Shown: positions 33,256-43,862 of the stretch, in pieces | Numbering within the stretch: position 1 is the first letter of the stretch | How the letters are laid out: every line of letters begins with the position of its first letter | Assembly (NCBI GenBank): GCA_015146655.1 | Contig: VKHL01000013.1 | Span: forward strand, 254,879 to 318,878 | Direction: 5' to 3' | Origin: Ochromonas danica | Taxonomy: Eukaryota; Sar; Chrysophyceae; Chromulinales; Chromulinaceae | Length of the DNA stretch: 64,000 nt | Program-made: the position numbers and the translations under genes | Notes under the pieces: generated by a model | Database searches by the model: none | What the model saw: the letters and a program-made list of their open reading frames with translations, nothing else | What the model was told of the DNA's origin: nothing

Positions 33256-34498
33256 ATGGAGGAAGAGCAGTCAACAATATTATCAAATCCTGTACCTAGT
33301 GGTGGTACAGGAAGAGGTAGAGGCAGAGGTGGAGTACCTTTATTACCAACGGGTAGGTAATGCTGTTCTTCTATCCTATCACTAACCTGACCCTAACCCC
33401 ACTCACCCCTAACACTACCTAACCCTAAACCTAACCCTAACCTCATACACTAATACCAAGAACCTCACACACTAACCCTCACCCTCACCTACATTGGTTG
33501 ACAACTGCTAACTAACGTATACAATATATCTATTAGGTGTTTGGAGTGCTTTGAATGGATCGAATGATCTTCCTACAGAAGCCTCCTTAGAGAAGCTATT
33601 ATCAACCAAGAGAACAACAGACTATGACAAGAACGATGATCAATCTCAACAACAAGATGATAATAATCATGATGAAGAGGAAGCATTCCGTGACGCACCT
33701 AATCATCATCAACAACAACAACATTCTTCCAAAGGAAAAGGTCGTGGTAAAGGTCTAGAAGTTGATGCCAAAGGCAAAGATTGGAATTGTCCATCTTGTA
33801 CTAATCTTAATTGGTCATGGCGTACAAATTGTAATATTTGCAGTACACCTAAACCATCTCATTTAACAATCAATAATGAGAATATTGCACGTGATGGTGC
33901 AGCTGGTGGATTTAATGAACGTCAAGATCGTGCTTCTTCTAATACAGTTGAGATTGATGAAGAAGGCTTTGATGATTTTGGTCGACGTGTTAAGAAAGTT
34001 GCCGCTGTGATCAAGTCTGATAAACAAACCAAAGAAGAAGCTGCATTAAAGCGTTTACAAGATAAATATCGTCATCTTCTCCCTGGTGGTAATGGTAGTG
34101 TGGAAGAAACACGATCAAATGCAAATAATAATAGTAATAATCCTCTAGTTGGTCCTTCGGTTGGTGAGACAAAGAAATCAATCAGTAAGGATTATGACCG
34201 AGAACAGTCTATGAGTCATGGTGAAGCAGATCGTCATCACTATCATAGGAATGGTAGTGGTGCTGGTGGTGGTAGTGGTGGTGGCGGTGATCGAGATCGT
34301 CGAAGGAATGAGAGAAGTCGTAGTCGTGATCGTCGAGGTGATGCAATAGGACGAGACAGAAGTCGTGATAGAGAAGAGAATGATAATAAAAGAAGAAGAG
34401 ATTATGATCGGGATAGGGATCGGGATAGTCGAGACCATAGAGAGAGAAATAGTTATCGAGACAATAACAGAGAAAGAGATCGTAGAAGGCAATATTAA
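33256..34498 (+). CDS. ZRANB2-like RanBP2-type zinc finger protein with Arg/Ser/Asp-rich tail
   Basis: Two exons (33256-33352, 33537-34498) give 352 residues; the 184-bp intron contains telomere-like repeats. The key domain is a RanBP2-type zinc finger at residues 115-134 (DWNCPSCTNLNWSWRTNCN), with four Cys and the W-N pair that in ZRANB2 reads single-stranded RNA with GGU. A short EIDEEGFDDFGRRVKK box, an acidic Gln/His run before the finger, and a long Arg/Asp/Ser-rich C-terminus (RDRDRDSRDHRERN) follow, as in SR-type splicing factors. A nuclear role in pre-mRNA splicing is likely. ATG 33256 is the only ATG in the first exon frame. The start lies only 142 bp from the right end of the transposon-like element, so that element may supply promoter sequence. 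Confidence 0.83.
33381..33480. repeat. Telomere-like CCCTAA repeats inside an intron
   Basis: Within the 184-bp intron, degenerate units of CCCTAA/CCTAAC occur (for example AACCCTAAACCTAACCCTAA at 33421-33440), more than ten in about 100 bp. TTAGGG is the usual stramenopile telomere unit, so this looks like an interstitial telomeric tract, perhaps from break repair. Confidence 0.7.
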
Positions 34499-35060
34499 CA
34501 CATTGTCTGTAAAATATTTAAAACAATTAAAATAATCATTAAGTAAGGAGACAAGAATAGGGATTACTTTAATTACAGTTGCTCCAAGGGACTAATGAAA
34601 AGCCATGGCGTTTCCAAGTCATTCTTCTATCAAGTAGTCTAATCTACCAGCTAATGTGGTTAACCCATGCCGCGGATTGAGATTCAAACATCATGACATG
34701 TGTACCTTTATAAATAGTTTGTTGCAGAACCAAGTGAAAAAGAATCGACGCACATCTACACTTCATAGATGATGGTCTTATCTATTTTTAAGCACAACTT
34801 CAAATCTTATGCTAGATTTCATCATTAATTCTATATATTCAATGTACAAGAAGGCGTCAGTGGAGCCTTGTAATGCTTCGGTTTGAACATTACCATTTTG
34901 ATATTATATACTGTACAATCATCTATGCTATGAGTCCAGATGGTGGGGTTAAGTTGAAACGAAATTAGAAACTAACAAGAAGTCATTGAACTATTGGTAG
35001 GGACTTACCATCGCAATTCATTCCCTTAAATTATTATCCCTAGATGAATGTGTCTTGTGG
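34499..35060. other. Spacer, no gene seen
   Basis: These 562 bp lie between the 3' ends of two convergent genes. I see no frame, hairpin or repeat that stands out. Confidence 0.5.
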
Positions 35061-36818
35061 CTATTTATTAAAGCGACCTCGACTCCTCCAGTCCAACCCA
35101 AATGGACAAATGCCAAAATAATTATAATGTCGTGCACACATGGCTCTGATGAATAGCTCAGCTGACTCTGAACCACCATGACCAATAAAACCTTCGCACC
35201 GTTGAAGGATTCGTATGGTACTCAATAAATGGACTCCACCTGCAGTGCCCAATTTACTGCGAAAATACTGATAGTCATGACTATGGACCCGCATGGCCGC
35301 TTCTTTGGAAGGAGCAATAACCAACACTCGCCATCCATTGAGTTGCTGTTCAGTGAGGGAGAGGGTAGCATTTCGAACATATTCATGATCATCCGTAGCA
35401 ATTATAATTGTGCGAATTGGTAGTTCAGACCCCACTAATTTCTGTGCTTTTGCCAAAACACCTTTCACTGTCATATCAATAAAAGGCACACCCCTACAAC
35501 CAAGATCAACTCCTAAATTTCCTATCTTATTACAATAGTCACTAATATTGGTCACATGGTCAGGAATTGCTCGATCACCTCTTCGCAGATGTACAGCAAC
35601 ACATCGATCATTATTAAAATCAAAGTTATTCTCTGTAGCAAACGAGCGGATGGCTGCATCAATCCGAGCACGATAAAATACATTCGGACGAAGGAGGAAT
35701 AGATGAATATATATACTCTTAGCAGTTTGCCCTAGACGATGCCCATCTTCATGCTGAAAAAGCTTATTAAGTTGTGATCGATAGATTTCCGGCAACTGTC
35801 TCACGTTGGGATGACTATTATACCACACCTTTTGAAGCTCATTTCGTGGATTATTCACGACTGTTTCGTTAATATTTTTGACTCCAACCCCTGACATACT
35901 TGCTGATGTAAACCAGTCAAAAGGATACTCACGTACACAGTCAAATTTACGACATGAAGTAACTTCAGAAGGTGTAGAACAATGTGTGAGAGGTAGAAAA
36001 GCACAAAGCCATCGATTAACAAAAGGACAATCTTCTGCTGAGATGAAAGGTAGATCATCTGATGGATAAGGCCTATTTGTCGTAGATATATAAGTAGAAA
36101 GAACAGCAAAAGGATGAAAGTAATGAGTACGGAAATAAGTGGAAAGAACAGATCCATATCCAGGGTGTTGGAAGTTATATTTTCCTAAAAACATAGCTGA
36201 CTCTTGACAGGTCGTTTCTAAAGGATATTGAACTAAAGCAACATAGGTTAAATAGTCTTCATATACGGAAGGTGTACGAAACAATGTCATGGATAGAATT
36301 GTCTCTTCTTTTCTTGGCTGAGATTGTGTTTTACCAGGAAAATCTTCTTCTCCAATATACCACCATGGACGTGATGTCATCCAAAAATCCATAAAATGTC
36401 CTACCATATAGACTATCCGACTTGGATAGGTAATAGTAATCTTGCGAATACTACGATTCGCAAGACTTAATTTAGACCGCAGAGAGTCTTCAGAAAAGTC
36501 TTTCTCATCTTCTACAATTTTTAGAGATAATTTTTTACATTGTGAAGAAGGAAGAGGGGCAGGAAAACAATTTACTACTTTATTCGCATAATTGACACAT
36601 GACAAGTTGGTGTCATTAGTGTGAGAAGATGAAGATGAAACATCATTATTATTACAAAGATATTCATCTTGTATTTCTTCAATATGGTCATTAATCGTTA
36701 TTCCCATTACAATGAAAGAAGAAGTTTTCATGTGTATCATAAGATAATTATGTGTGATGAGAAGTATAAGTAGAAGGATAAGATTGTTCTTCCCAGATAG
36801 TATTGTTGGAGATCTCAT
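35061..36818 (-). CDS. Fucosyltransferase-like type II membrane glycosyltransferase
   Basis: A single-exon protein of 585 residues. I choose ATG 36818 because it places a signal anchor (NLILLLILLITHNYLMIHM) at residues 11-30, fitting a type II Golgi enzyme; the frame also has an ATG at 36893. The C-terminal half carries CVAVHLRRGDRAIP, the H-x-R-R-G-D box of GT23/GT65/GT68-type and NodZ-like fucosyltransferases that contacts GDP-fucose, then TIIIATDDHEYVRNA and GFIGHGGSESAELFIRAM, the closing motifs of the fold. It would transfer fucose from GDP-fucose to a glycan or protein in the Golgi. The family and acceptor (alpha-1,6 or other) cannot be fixed by eye. The stem has several N-glycosylation sites and many Cys. 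Confidence 0.75.
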   Translation of the reverse strand: MRSPTILSGKNNLILLLILLITHNYLMIHMKTSSFIVMGITINDHIEEIQDEYLCNNNDVSSSSSHTNDTNLSCVNYANKVVNCFPAPLPSSQCKKLSLKIVEDEKDFSEDSLRSKLSLANRSIRKITITYPSRIVYMVGHFMDFWMTSRPWWYIGEEDFPGKTQSQPRKEETILSMTLFRTPSVYEDYLTYVALVQYPLETTCQESAMFLGKYNFQHPGYGSVLSTYFRTHYFHPFAVLSTYISTTNRPYPSDDLPFISAEDCPFVNRWLCAFLPLTHCSTPSEVTSCRKFDCVREYPFDWFTSASMSGVGVKNINETVVNNPRNELQKVWYNSHPNVRQLPEIYRSQLNKLFQHEDGHRLGQTAKSIYIHLFLLRPNVFYRARIDAAIRSFATENNFDFNNDRCVAVHLRRGDRAIPDHVTNISDYCNKIGNLGVDLGCRGVPFIDMTVKGVLAKAQKLVGSELPIRTIIIATDDHEYVRNATLSLTEQQLNGWRVLVIAPSKEAAMRVHSHDYQYFRSKLGTAGGVHLLSTIRILQRCEGFIGHGGSESAELFIRAMCARHYNYFGICPFGLDWRSRGRFNK

Positions 36819-36972
36819 TTTTCTCCTTTCTACTATCTTTTCTATCAAGAATTTAATATATGAATAGTGAACTACTGTAGTACCAAATAGCAATGGATAC
36901 TTTCAACACTCTTCCAAATTAACAGACAGTTCAAAGACTACTGTAGCTAGACTGGTTCGAAAATGCGCGCTT

Positions 36973-38704
36973 GTGCCAAAATGCACGACCGCGGGCGGAG
37001 TTTTGGCAGTCATCGTCTTGTTTCACTCAAATTCATTCTTTTGATTTCCAATTGGATTTCGAACAAATAATGAATCTTTTACGCAATATCGGTTCCTTCC
37101 TAGGTCTTACATCTCCCACTCATGATGTGAAGTCAATCCTGGAAGAAGAGCACACTATTCACTCCAAAGATGAACTAGCTGAAGAGATCATGGCGGGGCG
37201 AATCTTAATGACCGACGCCATCAAGCGTTATGGATACTCCAGATCGGCACTTAGAGCGTAAGTTACACGTTTGCTGTCCTTCCCTCGTCCTGGGGAGGGT
37301 CGTGAACAATGCATGCGACCTTTATAGGGCTGTCAACAAACGACAACAACTCAATCAACAAGTTCAGACCGAAGAAGAAGACCCTATCCAGCATACTAGT
37401 AGCAACAAGGAATCTTCTGTTATTAGTAGTCTCCCAAGTGCAGCAGGATTGCCGGACTCTGAGAAACTTGATATGATTTTCCATGTTGTTGAAGAAGAAC
37501 TTACGACCATAAAGGCAGCATGTTTGCACTTTGGTGTGACTTTGGCGAAGTTCAGAAAGTATGATATCGCTGTTGACATTATGAATTTTATCTCACCTAC
37601 TATCTGTTGATTTCTAGTGAACGAAAGAAACGAAAGAGGGAGGAAAGTGGTGAAGAACCAATTCAGAAAGCAGGGAGAAAACCCTCCATAAACAATCAAA
37701 ACAAGATGCGACTTCAAGAAGAAGCGCATCACAAAGATTTAACTAAAAATTCGTTCACTTCACAGACCCTGGAGTTGCAGATCCAAAAACTTCGCCAAGA
37801 AGAAGCGATCGAGCACGGAAGCAATGCTGCTTCTGTAAAGCCAGTTTCAAAGCGAACATTAGCAAGATTGGCACTTCAAGTAACCCCGAAATTAGTTCGC
37901 AACGCACAAACACAGAATGTGCGACGACTCAGAGGCGAAGGTGAGCCGCGAGCTCGAGGAAGCTCGAAAAGCTGCCGCCCAAGGAGAAAAGCAGCGCATT
38001 ATGGAACTTATGGAGAGTGGCGCTCTCTCTGGCAAGAAAGGAAACCCTTCCTACCTCCAAGTTGGCAATCCGTTTTTCTGCACGAATCCCATCTGTAGTC
38101 AACAGCGACGAGTTCCTCGCGACAATGCGTTGTGGGTAGACGATGGATGGTCCGCTTGTTTGGCATGTTATAATCAGTACGCTCATTGGTACTGCCAGAA
38201 GAAAGGTTGCAAGTCAAAGTTGATGCAGCACATGAGTGCTTGCATTATCCATTTAGGCTTTGACTATTCTCCACATGTGGAGAATGTGGAGAGCATTGTA
38301 GACCACTAAAAAGTCACAATTTGCGATGGCGATGATGCAAGTAATCACCTAGCAAATAAAAATTTCATCATAAGAAGACGATTTCATGGATAAGAAGGCA
38401 AAGAATCCTCACCATTCTCTCTCTGATAGGTGGAGCGGGACCAACCACAAGACGTTGTTTGCCTGGAATGGCTTTGATACTCATCCGATTTGCATGAATT
38501 TATAATAATAATAGTAGTATTTAGAAAGGAAAAGCATAGAATGATCATATTGCTGCTTGGAGTGGAGATTGGATGCTCCATGTCAAAGATATCGCCATTA
38601 AAGAAAAGAGGATCAAGAATGGACGTCTGTGGTAGTTTATCAACGACAAGTCAACGACCACAGTGCAGAAACGCTGTCGTTGATTTTGCCGTGCATTTTG
38701 GCAC
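36973..38704. repeat. 15-bp inverted repeat bracketing one gene
   Basis: GTGCCAAAATGCACG at 36973-36987 is matched by its exact reverse complement at 38690-38704; with two mismatches the match extends to about 20 bases. The arms enclose the whole gene at 37070-38309. No clear target duplication is seen. This may be a DNA-transposon remnant or chance. Confidence 0.4.
37070..38309 (+). CDS. Psq/HTH-like DNA-binding protein with C-terminal Cys-rich domain
   Basis: The first exons are 37070-37257, 37328-37558 and 37618 onward; the last coding part ends at 38309. The protein has two short helix-turn-helix-like segments of Psq type (IMAGRILMTDAIKRYGYSRS; VEEELTTIKAACLHFGVT), a basic stretch (NERKKRKREES), a coiled coil (SRELEEARKAAAQGEKQRI) and a Cys-rich end (NPFFCTNPICSQQRR, CYNQYAHWYCQKKGCKSK) that may bind zinc. 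Between 37835 and 37934 the frame must change by one; a 61-bp intron (37835-37895) or a 55-bp intron (37880-37934) would do this, as would a true frameshift. A transcription factor or transposon-derived DNA-binding protein is likely. It is bracketed by an inverted repeat. Confidence 0.6.
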
Positions 38705-38808
38705 ACGCTAGAAATGAATGCACCCCGAGCTGCTTGTCTTGTTTCTGCTGCTCAATTTACAACTACTAAACCCAGTTTATAGAGTTTTGTGTCTTTCTCT
38801 CAGCTTCT
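38310..38808. other. Spacer with the right arm of the inverted repeat
   Basis: No gene is seen. The right arm CGTGCATTTTGGCAC lies at 38690-38704, and the duplicated segment begins at about 38809. Confidence 0.5.
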
Positions 38809-40045
38809 TGATCATCTTAAGTTAACTCTCCCAGACTGTTGTGAACTTAACTGGATAGCCAAGTCAAAAGAAAGAGGTGGCATCCAGGAAAATCTCTCTT
38901 CTTCACTCTTCTTCTGGGTTATTATGACCGGTCAGGTGAGATGACAATAGATTGTATTCTTGACTATAGTCATCCGTCATGAAAGTCATCACAATTCCTT
39001 TTTCCCATGCAGATGCTATGGACTGGCAAAGCAATCTCGAGAATGAAGAAGAAGAAGAACAATCGGAAGATCTGTTGTTGTTAGTGACAGAAAAGAATTC
39101 CAATGAGCTTTCTGATGGTGTTTTGGAGTCTGTATCTTCTACCTCTTCCATGTCTTCAAGCACCCTTTCCAAGGCATTGGCCACAAGCAGTGCAGGCAGT
39201 CCATTCATGCAACATGAAGAAGCAGATTTAACCCTTCCCCCAAAACGACGTATTCGTCGAGTGAACAACTCTCCTTTCCCCAAAATATTAAGAAGTGATT
39301 TTCGTCACAAGCTTTCTCTCATGTTCACCAATACTATGAATGCTGTGGATAGCAACATGATGAAGAACTTTTGTGATCAGTTTTGTCTGAAAGGATGTAA
39401 CTATTTGCATTGTGCCAAGATAGAAGATAGCCATGATCCTTGTTGTAGTATCTATGAAAACTATAAGCCTGTTCGTGTCTATGGTATAGAGGGTATGGTT
39501 CAGCGATATGCTACAGTCTGCTCTTATATCCCTGACTATTCCTTGCAGTTGATTCACTCCTATATTAATCGGGAGATTGGTCAACCTGGTAGTCGTATTG
39601 TGATGAAAGTTATAGCTCATGCAACAGTTTTGAAGCACAATATGGTGGCTGTACGAGGTATAGATCAGAACCGCTACTTTGTGCCTTCGTTTATTGTGGA
39701 TGAGTTGGCTGAAGCTGGTAGAGTTGATGTCAATAACATGGGACTCGAAGAGCATCCTCCTGATGCCTTGTATCTCGATCTGAACATGACTGGCGAGACT
39801 GTCTTTTGGTTAGACAATCATCATCGCATCTATCGTATAGACTCATGTGCAGATGTGGGGTTTCGTTATCATGATTGATGAAAGTCTGCTGTGAATTTCT
39901 GCTCGTTGTTTTTATTGTCATTTCCTATTTAGCATTGTAGTAATATTTATTAAGGTCTTTTCTTTGGAAGTCAACAGTGGCTAAGCTCTTCCATAATCTT
40001 AACTCTCTCCGTGGTTATTCCCAAATGATCAGCACTACAACAAAG
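38809..40045 (+). repeat. Segmental duplication, copy 1
   Basis: From GATCATCTTAAGTTAACTCTC to about ATGATCAGCACTAC, this segment is matched by 42209-43490 in the same orientation. The coding part is nearly identical, and 5' and 3' flanks are clearly alignable with small indels. The copies are about 3.4 kb apart, with a kinase gene in reverse orientation between them. Confidence 0.9.
38979..39878 (+). CDS. Duplicated nuclear-type protein, copy 1 (possible NTF2-like fold); start altered
   Basis: An open frame of 299 residues. After an acidic Ser/Thr N-terminus come a basic box (LPPKRRIRRVNN) and a Cys-rich domain of about 200 residues (MMKNFCDQFCLKGCNYLHC, PVRVYGIEGMVQRYATVCSY, GQPGSRIVMKVIAHATVLKH). 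The pattern recalls the NTF2-like region of stramenopile bZIP-type regulators, but that is a low-confidence guess. Copy 2 begins in a short upstream exon that joins at the AG before ATGCTATGGAC; in copy 1 that exon does not join in frame, so translation must start at 38979, inside what is intron in copy 2, or at 39018. Copy 1 may therefore be a changed or decaying duplicate, although its body is intact. Confidence 0.7.
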   Translation: MKVITIPFSHADAMDWQSNLENEEEEEQSEDLLLLVTEKNSNELSDGVLESVSSTSSMSSSTLSKALATSSAGSPFMQHEEADLTLPPKRRIRRVNNSPFPKILRSDFRHKLSLMFTNTMNAVDSNMMKNFCDQFCLKGCNYLHCAKIEDSHDPCCSIYENYKPVRVYGIEGMVQRYATVCSYIPDYSLQLIHSYINREIGQPGSRIVMKVIAHATVLKHNMVAVRGIDQNRYFVPSFIVDELAEAGRVDVNNMGLEEHPPDALYLDLNMTGETVFWLDNHHRIYRIDSCADVGFRYHD

Positions 40046-40812
40046 CTAATTAGACAATAAGCACTTTACCCCAAATTGAATAATAGTGTGGCGTTCGCAA
40101 CCCCGGCGGTGACCACTTCCGTTTGAACCTGGGCTGTATCAGGACATTATCGTTAAAGTTGACCATTCTTGACAGAAAAGGTTGAATTGAGAGGAAAACT
40201 GTGGCTGAGTAGGTATTTGTCGAAAGGCTGACGATTCACCATGATAATGACAAACTTGAAGTCAAATATATTTTGGATAACCACAGTTCAAGGAATTTTC
40301 TTGATGGAGGAAAATTGTGGGAGATGACAATGTAAACAACAAAAACGAATCTCTTTCCAACAATGAAAATCCTCCCTTTTATCACCACTGTAGAGATTCG
40401 CCAGTCGCCACCTTTTGAGTTTCTGTGGTTTCTCACTCTCTTGGAATTTTGTGATTCTAGTAGTTCAGAGCACAGATCCAGAAAGATGATCAATATTATT
40501 TCTATTTCAAATCAATATTATTTTGGAAGAACAAAAGAGATTACGAGAAAACAATGCAAAAACCTAATGTTTTGACTCAGTCATTTACAACTTTTTACAA
40601 CTTACAACTTTAATGGGCTCCTTAAAAACTTCTTCCAAATCTAGATGGTGGAGTTTCAATCCAGAGCAAGTGTGTAGAGCATTTATAGTATAATTTTGGT
40701 ACATATAGTATATTATTATATAGTTCCAACAGCATCCCTTCACATTTATCCTGCAACACAGCATATCCAGATCTTTCCCTATATACAGGTGACCATTATT
40801 TTTTAACTTAAA
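40046..40812. other. Spacer, no gene seen
   Basis: These 767 bp lie between copy 1 of the duplicated gene and the 3' end of the kinase gene. I see only AT-rich sequence and one TTAACTTAAATTAAG stretch at about 40803. Confidence 0.5.
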
Positions 40813-42155
40813 TTAAGTGCGAACAGATCGATCAAGCAAAGCATCAATCGAATCAAACAATACACGCTCTTCTTGACTAAGGTTGGCAGGTTGCTCCATG
40901 GCTTCCTCAGGATAATAATCAAAGTTACTACTATCACCTTGAGATAAAACAGTTGGTACTAACAAAGGAACGATCAACTTCTGAAATGCTGAATTCCAAT
41001 CTACTCCACGAAAGAAAGAATGATATCGTATTTGATGAAAACCTTGACCACCTAATCGTTTTGATAATTCTGGATGTAATAATCCTCTCACTAACTGTCT
41101 TAAAGGTTTTGGTAAGGATTCATCCATGACTTCTAATCCATTCAGAATTTTATTATAGATAATAAAAGGATTTCTTCCTATGAAAGGAGGATAACCTACA
41201 GCCATTTCATGAAGAAGAATACCTAAAGCCCACCAATCTACAGAAGTACCATATCCTTGTCCTTTTACTATCTCAGGTGAGATATATTCAGGGGAACCAC
41301 ATAGAGTGAAAGTACGGTCATGAATGATCTTAGCTAGACTAAACTCTGTTAATCGTATATGTCCCATCTTATCCAAAAGGATATTTTCTGGTTTAAGATC
41401 ACGATAAAGGATATTCATCTTATGTAAATGATAAAGAGCACAAGCCATTTCGACAGTATAAAATTGACATAATGCATGATCAAATTTACGTTCACGTCGT
41501 AAATATGAAAATAATTCTCCACCAGGAAGATAATCAAAAAGTAAATATAAACTATTTTCATCTTGAAAGACAGCACGTAGTTCAATAACAAAAGGACATC
41601 GTAATCGTGAGAGAATCTTGACTTCATTTTGAACATGTTGTAATTGATTTTGACTCACAATACGAACTTTCTTCATGACTTTTAGCATATAATAGGATTT
41701 ATCTCGTAATGAACGAACAAGACGTGTTCGACCAAATACACCTGTTGATAAGGTTTCCTAACCAAGAAGAACAAATCAAGGACGAGTGAGTGATGAGTTG
41801 TGAATAGTAACAAAGAGAGAGAGGGAGATCTGAATAGTCTGTCTGGGACATGTTATAGACAGACAAGTGAGAGAACAGGCTCAGAGATAAGACTTAGGTC
41901 AGTGGTCACACTCCTCCTAACAGTGAGTCTCCTCTCACAGACATACAACCATAGTCTTACAGCTTCACAGCGACTCTTACCATAAGATCCAGATCCTTAA
42001 CACCGAAGTCAGGCTCTGAAAGGTTTTAGTTTTTCGTTAACATTTGTTTTAGTAAATGAATAGATAAACATCAGCTAAACATTCTTACCAAAGAGTATCT
42101 TCAGACTAAAGTCCACATTGACTTCTACCAATGGAACTTCTTTCGAGGTGAGCAT
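40813..42155 (-). CDS. PKA-like AGC protein kinase with DFG changed to EFS
   Basis: Three exons (42155-42089, 42015-41981, 41757-40813) give 348 residues. The layout is that of a PKA/PRKX catalytic subunit: Gly loop STGVFGRTRLV (38-48), ATP Lys60 in MLKVMKK, helix-C Glu79 in NEVKIL, catalytic Asp154 in LYRDLKPEN, activation loop FTLCGSPEYISPE with the T-loop Thr, SVDWWALGILLHEMAVGYPPF, and an AGC tail with NFDYYPEEAM. The metal-binding DFG is replaced by EFS (172-174, in RLTEFSLAK), read directly from the DNA. In known kinases this Asp binds Mg-ATP, so activity may be weak, metal-altered or lost; the other catalytic residues are kept. It lies between two copies of a duplicated gene and points the other way. 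Confidence 0.92.
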
Positions 42156-42208
42156 CTTTATTCAACTTTCTTCGGTTTTGTCTTCAAAGCAGAAAGCGGA
42201 CGGGCTTT

Positions 42209-43490
42209 TAGATCATCTTAAGTTAACTCTCTATTATAAAGCGTGACCACATACCGTGAACTTAACTAGATCGCCGCGTCTGAGAAAGAGGTAGATGCAG
42301 GAGGTGTTCACCACAATCAGAATTCTTCTTCAAATTCTATCTTCTTCATTCTTTTGTGATGATGGCTGGGCCTGAATATGATTGGGATTGTAGCATAGCA
42401 GGTGAGAGATGACAATAGATTGTATTCTTGACAGTAGTCATCACATTTCCTTTGTCCCATGCAGATGCCATGGACTGGCGGAGCATTTTCGAGGACGAAG
42501 AAGAAGGATCCAAAGATCTGTTGTTAGTGACAGAAACAAATTCCAATGCGCTTTCTGATGGTGTTTTGGAGTCTGTATCTTCTACCTCTTCCATGTCTTC
42601 AAACACCCTTTCCAAGGCATTGGCCACAAGCAGTACAGGCGGTCAATTCATGCAACATGAAGAAGCAGATTTAACCCTTCCCCCAAAACGACGTATTCGT
42701 CGATTGAACAACTCTCCTTTCCCCAAAATATTAAGAAGTGATTTTCGTCACAAGCTTTCTCTCATGTTCACCAATACTATGAATGCTGTGGATAGCAACA
42801 TGATGAAGAACTTTTGTGATCAGTTTTGTCTGAAAGGATGTAACTATTTGCATTGTGCCAAGATAGAAGATAGCCATGATCCTTGTTGTAGTATCTATGA
42901 AAACTATAAGCCTGTTCGTGTCTATGGTATAGAGGGTATGGTTCAGCGATATGCTACAGTCTGCTCTTATATCCCTGACTATTCCTTGCAGTTGATTCAC
43001 TCCTATATTAATCGGGAGATTGGTCAACCTGGTAGTCGTATTGTGATGAAAGTTACAGCTCAGGCAACAGTTTTGAAGCACAATATGGTGGCTGTACGAG
43101 GTATAGATCAGAACCGCTACCTTGTGCCTTCGTTTATTGTGGATGAGTTGGCTCAAGCTGGTAGAGTTGATGTCAATAACATGGGTCTCGAAGAACATCC
43201 TCCTGATGCTTTGCATATGGACTTGAACATGACAGGTGAAACTGTCTTTTGGTTAGACAATCATCATCGCATCTATCGTATAGACTCTTATGGAGATGTG
43301 GGTTTTCGTTATCATGATTGATGAAGGTCTGCTGTGAATTTTTGCTCGTTGTTTTATATTGTCATTTCCTATTTAGCATAGTAGTAATATTTATTAAGGT
43401 CTTTTCTTTGGAAGCCAACAGTGGCTAAGCTCTTCCATAATCTTAACTCTCTCCATGGTTACTCACTAATGATCAGCACTACGACAAAGA
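42209..43490 (+). repeat. Segmental duplication, copy 2
   Basis: This is the partner of 38809-40045. The match begins at GATCATCTTAAGTTAACTCTC and fades after ATGATCAGCACTACGACAAAG. The 3' UTR is about 90% identical to that of copy 1. The 5' leader has diverged more, including around the first exon. Confidence 0.9.
42359..43321 (+). CDS. Duplicated nuclear-type protein, copy 2 (intact two-exon form)
   Basis: Two exons (42359-42401, 42465-43321) with a 63-bp GTGAGA...GCAG intron give 299 residues beginning MMAGPEYDWDCSIADAMDW. From the basic box LPPKRRIRRLNN to the C-terminus it differs from copy 1 at only about eight of roughly 205 residues. The Cys pattern C-x3-C-x3-C-x4-C (FCDQFCLKGCNYLHC) and CC in DPCCSIYENY are kept. 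The role is unknown; the basic box suggests a nuclear location and the acidic Ser-rich N-terminus could be an activation region. The intron/exon form is probably ancestral, as it gives a proper start. Confidence 0.75.
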
Positions 43491-43862
43491 TCATTTAATG
43501 TCGCAAACTAATAATACTTAACTTAATACTACAATGCTCATCTCAACAGATTAAAGTCTAATCACGGATCCAAAGCAACAACTAACATGAATCGCCACCC
43601 AAGAAAGTCGTATTTTCCCACTTTTTAAGCCCAGCTTTGCTCAACGCCCAACGTTGAGGCCGGTCAATGTTAAGGGGGAAGAAGGGTCAGAGCATTAGGG
43701 TTAGTAGGAGTCAGAGTTTTAGCGGGGGTCTAAGGTTATGCGGTTTGACACCCGATACCGCCGGGAAGCGCACACTTTAACTTAATGAGTAACCTATTCC
43801 AAATTTGTTTTTGCTATTATGTATTATTGTTCAGAAGAGAAAACGATTGAGACCTCGCTTTG
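43491..43862. other. Promoter-side spacer of the permease gene
   Basis: No gene is seen. The region has TTAACTTAAT stretches (about 43520 and 43778) and one TTAGGGTTAG (about 43695). Confidence 0.45.

Noticed and set aside
33381-33480. A true chromosome end
   Set aside because: The repeats are degenerate and lie inside an intron with genes continuing on both sides.
36960-38720. Calling the HTH/zinc gene a full DNA transposon
   Set aside because: No target duplication and no transposase core were found; the inverted repeat is short enough for chance.
40088-40140. tRNA-like stretch (GTTCGCAACCCCGGCGG)
   Set aside because: No cloverleaf with matching acceptor and anticodon arms could be drawn.
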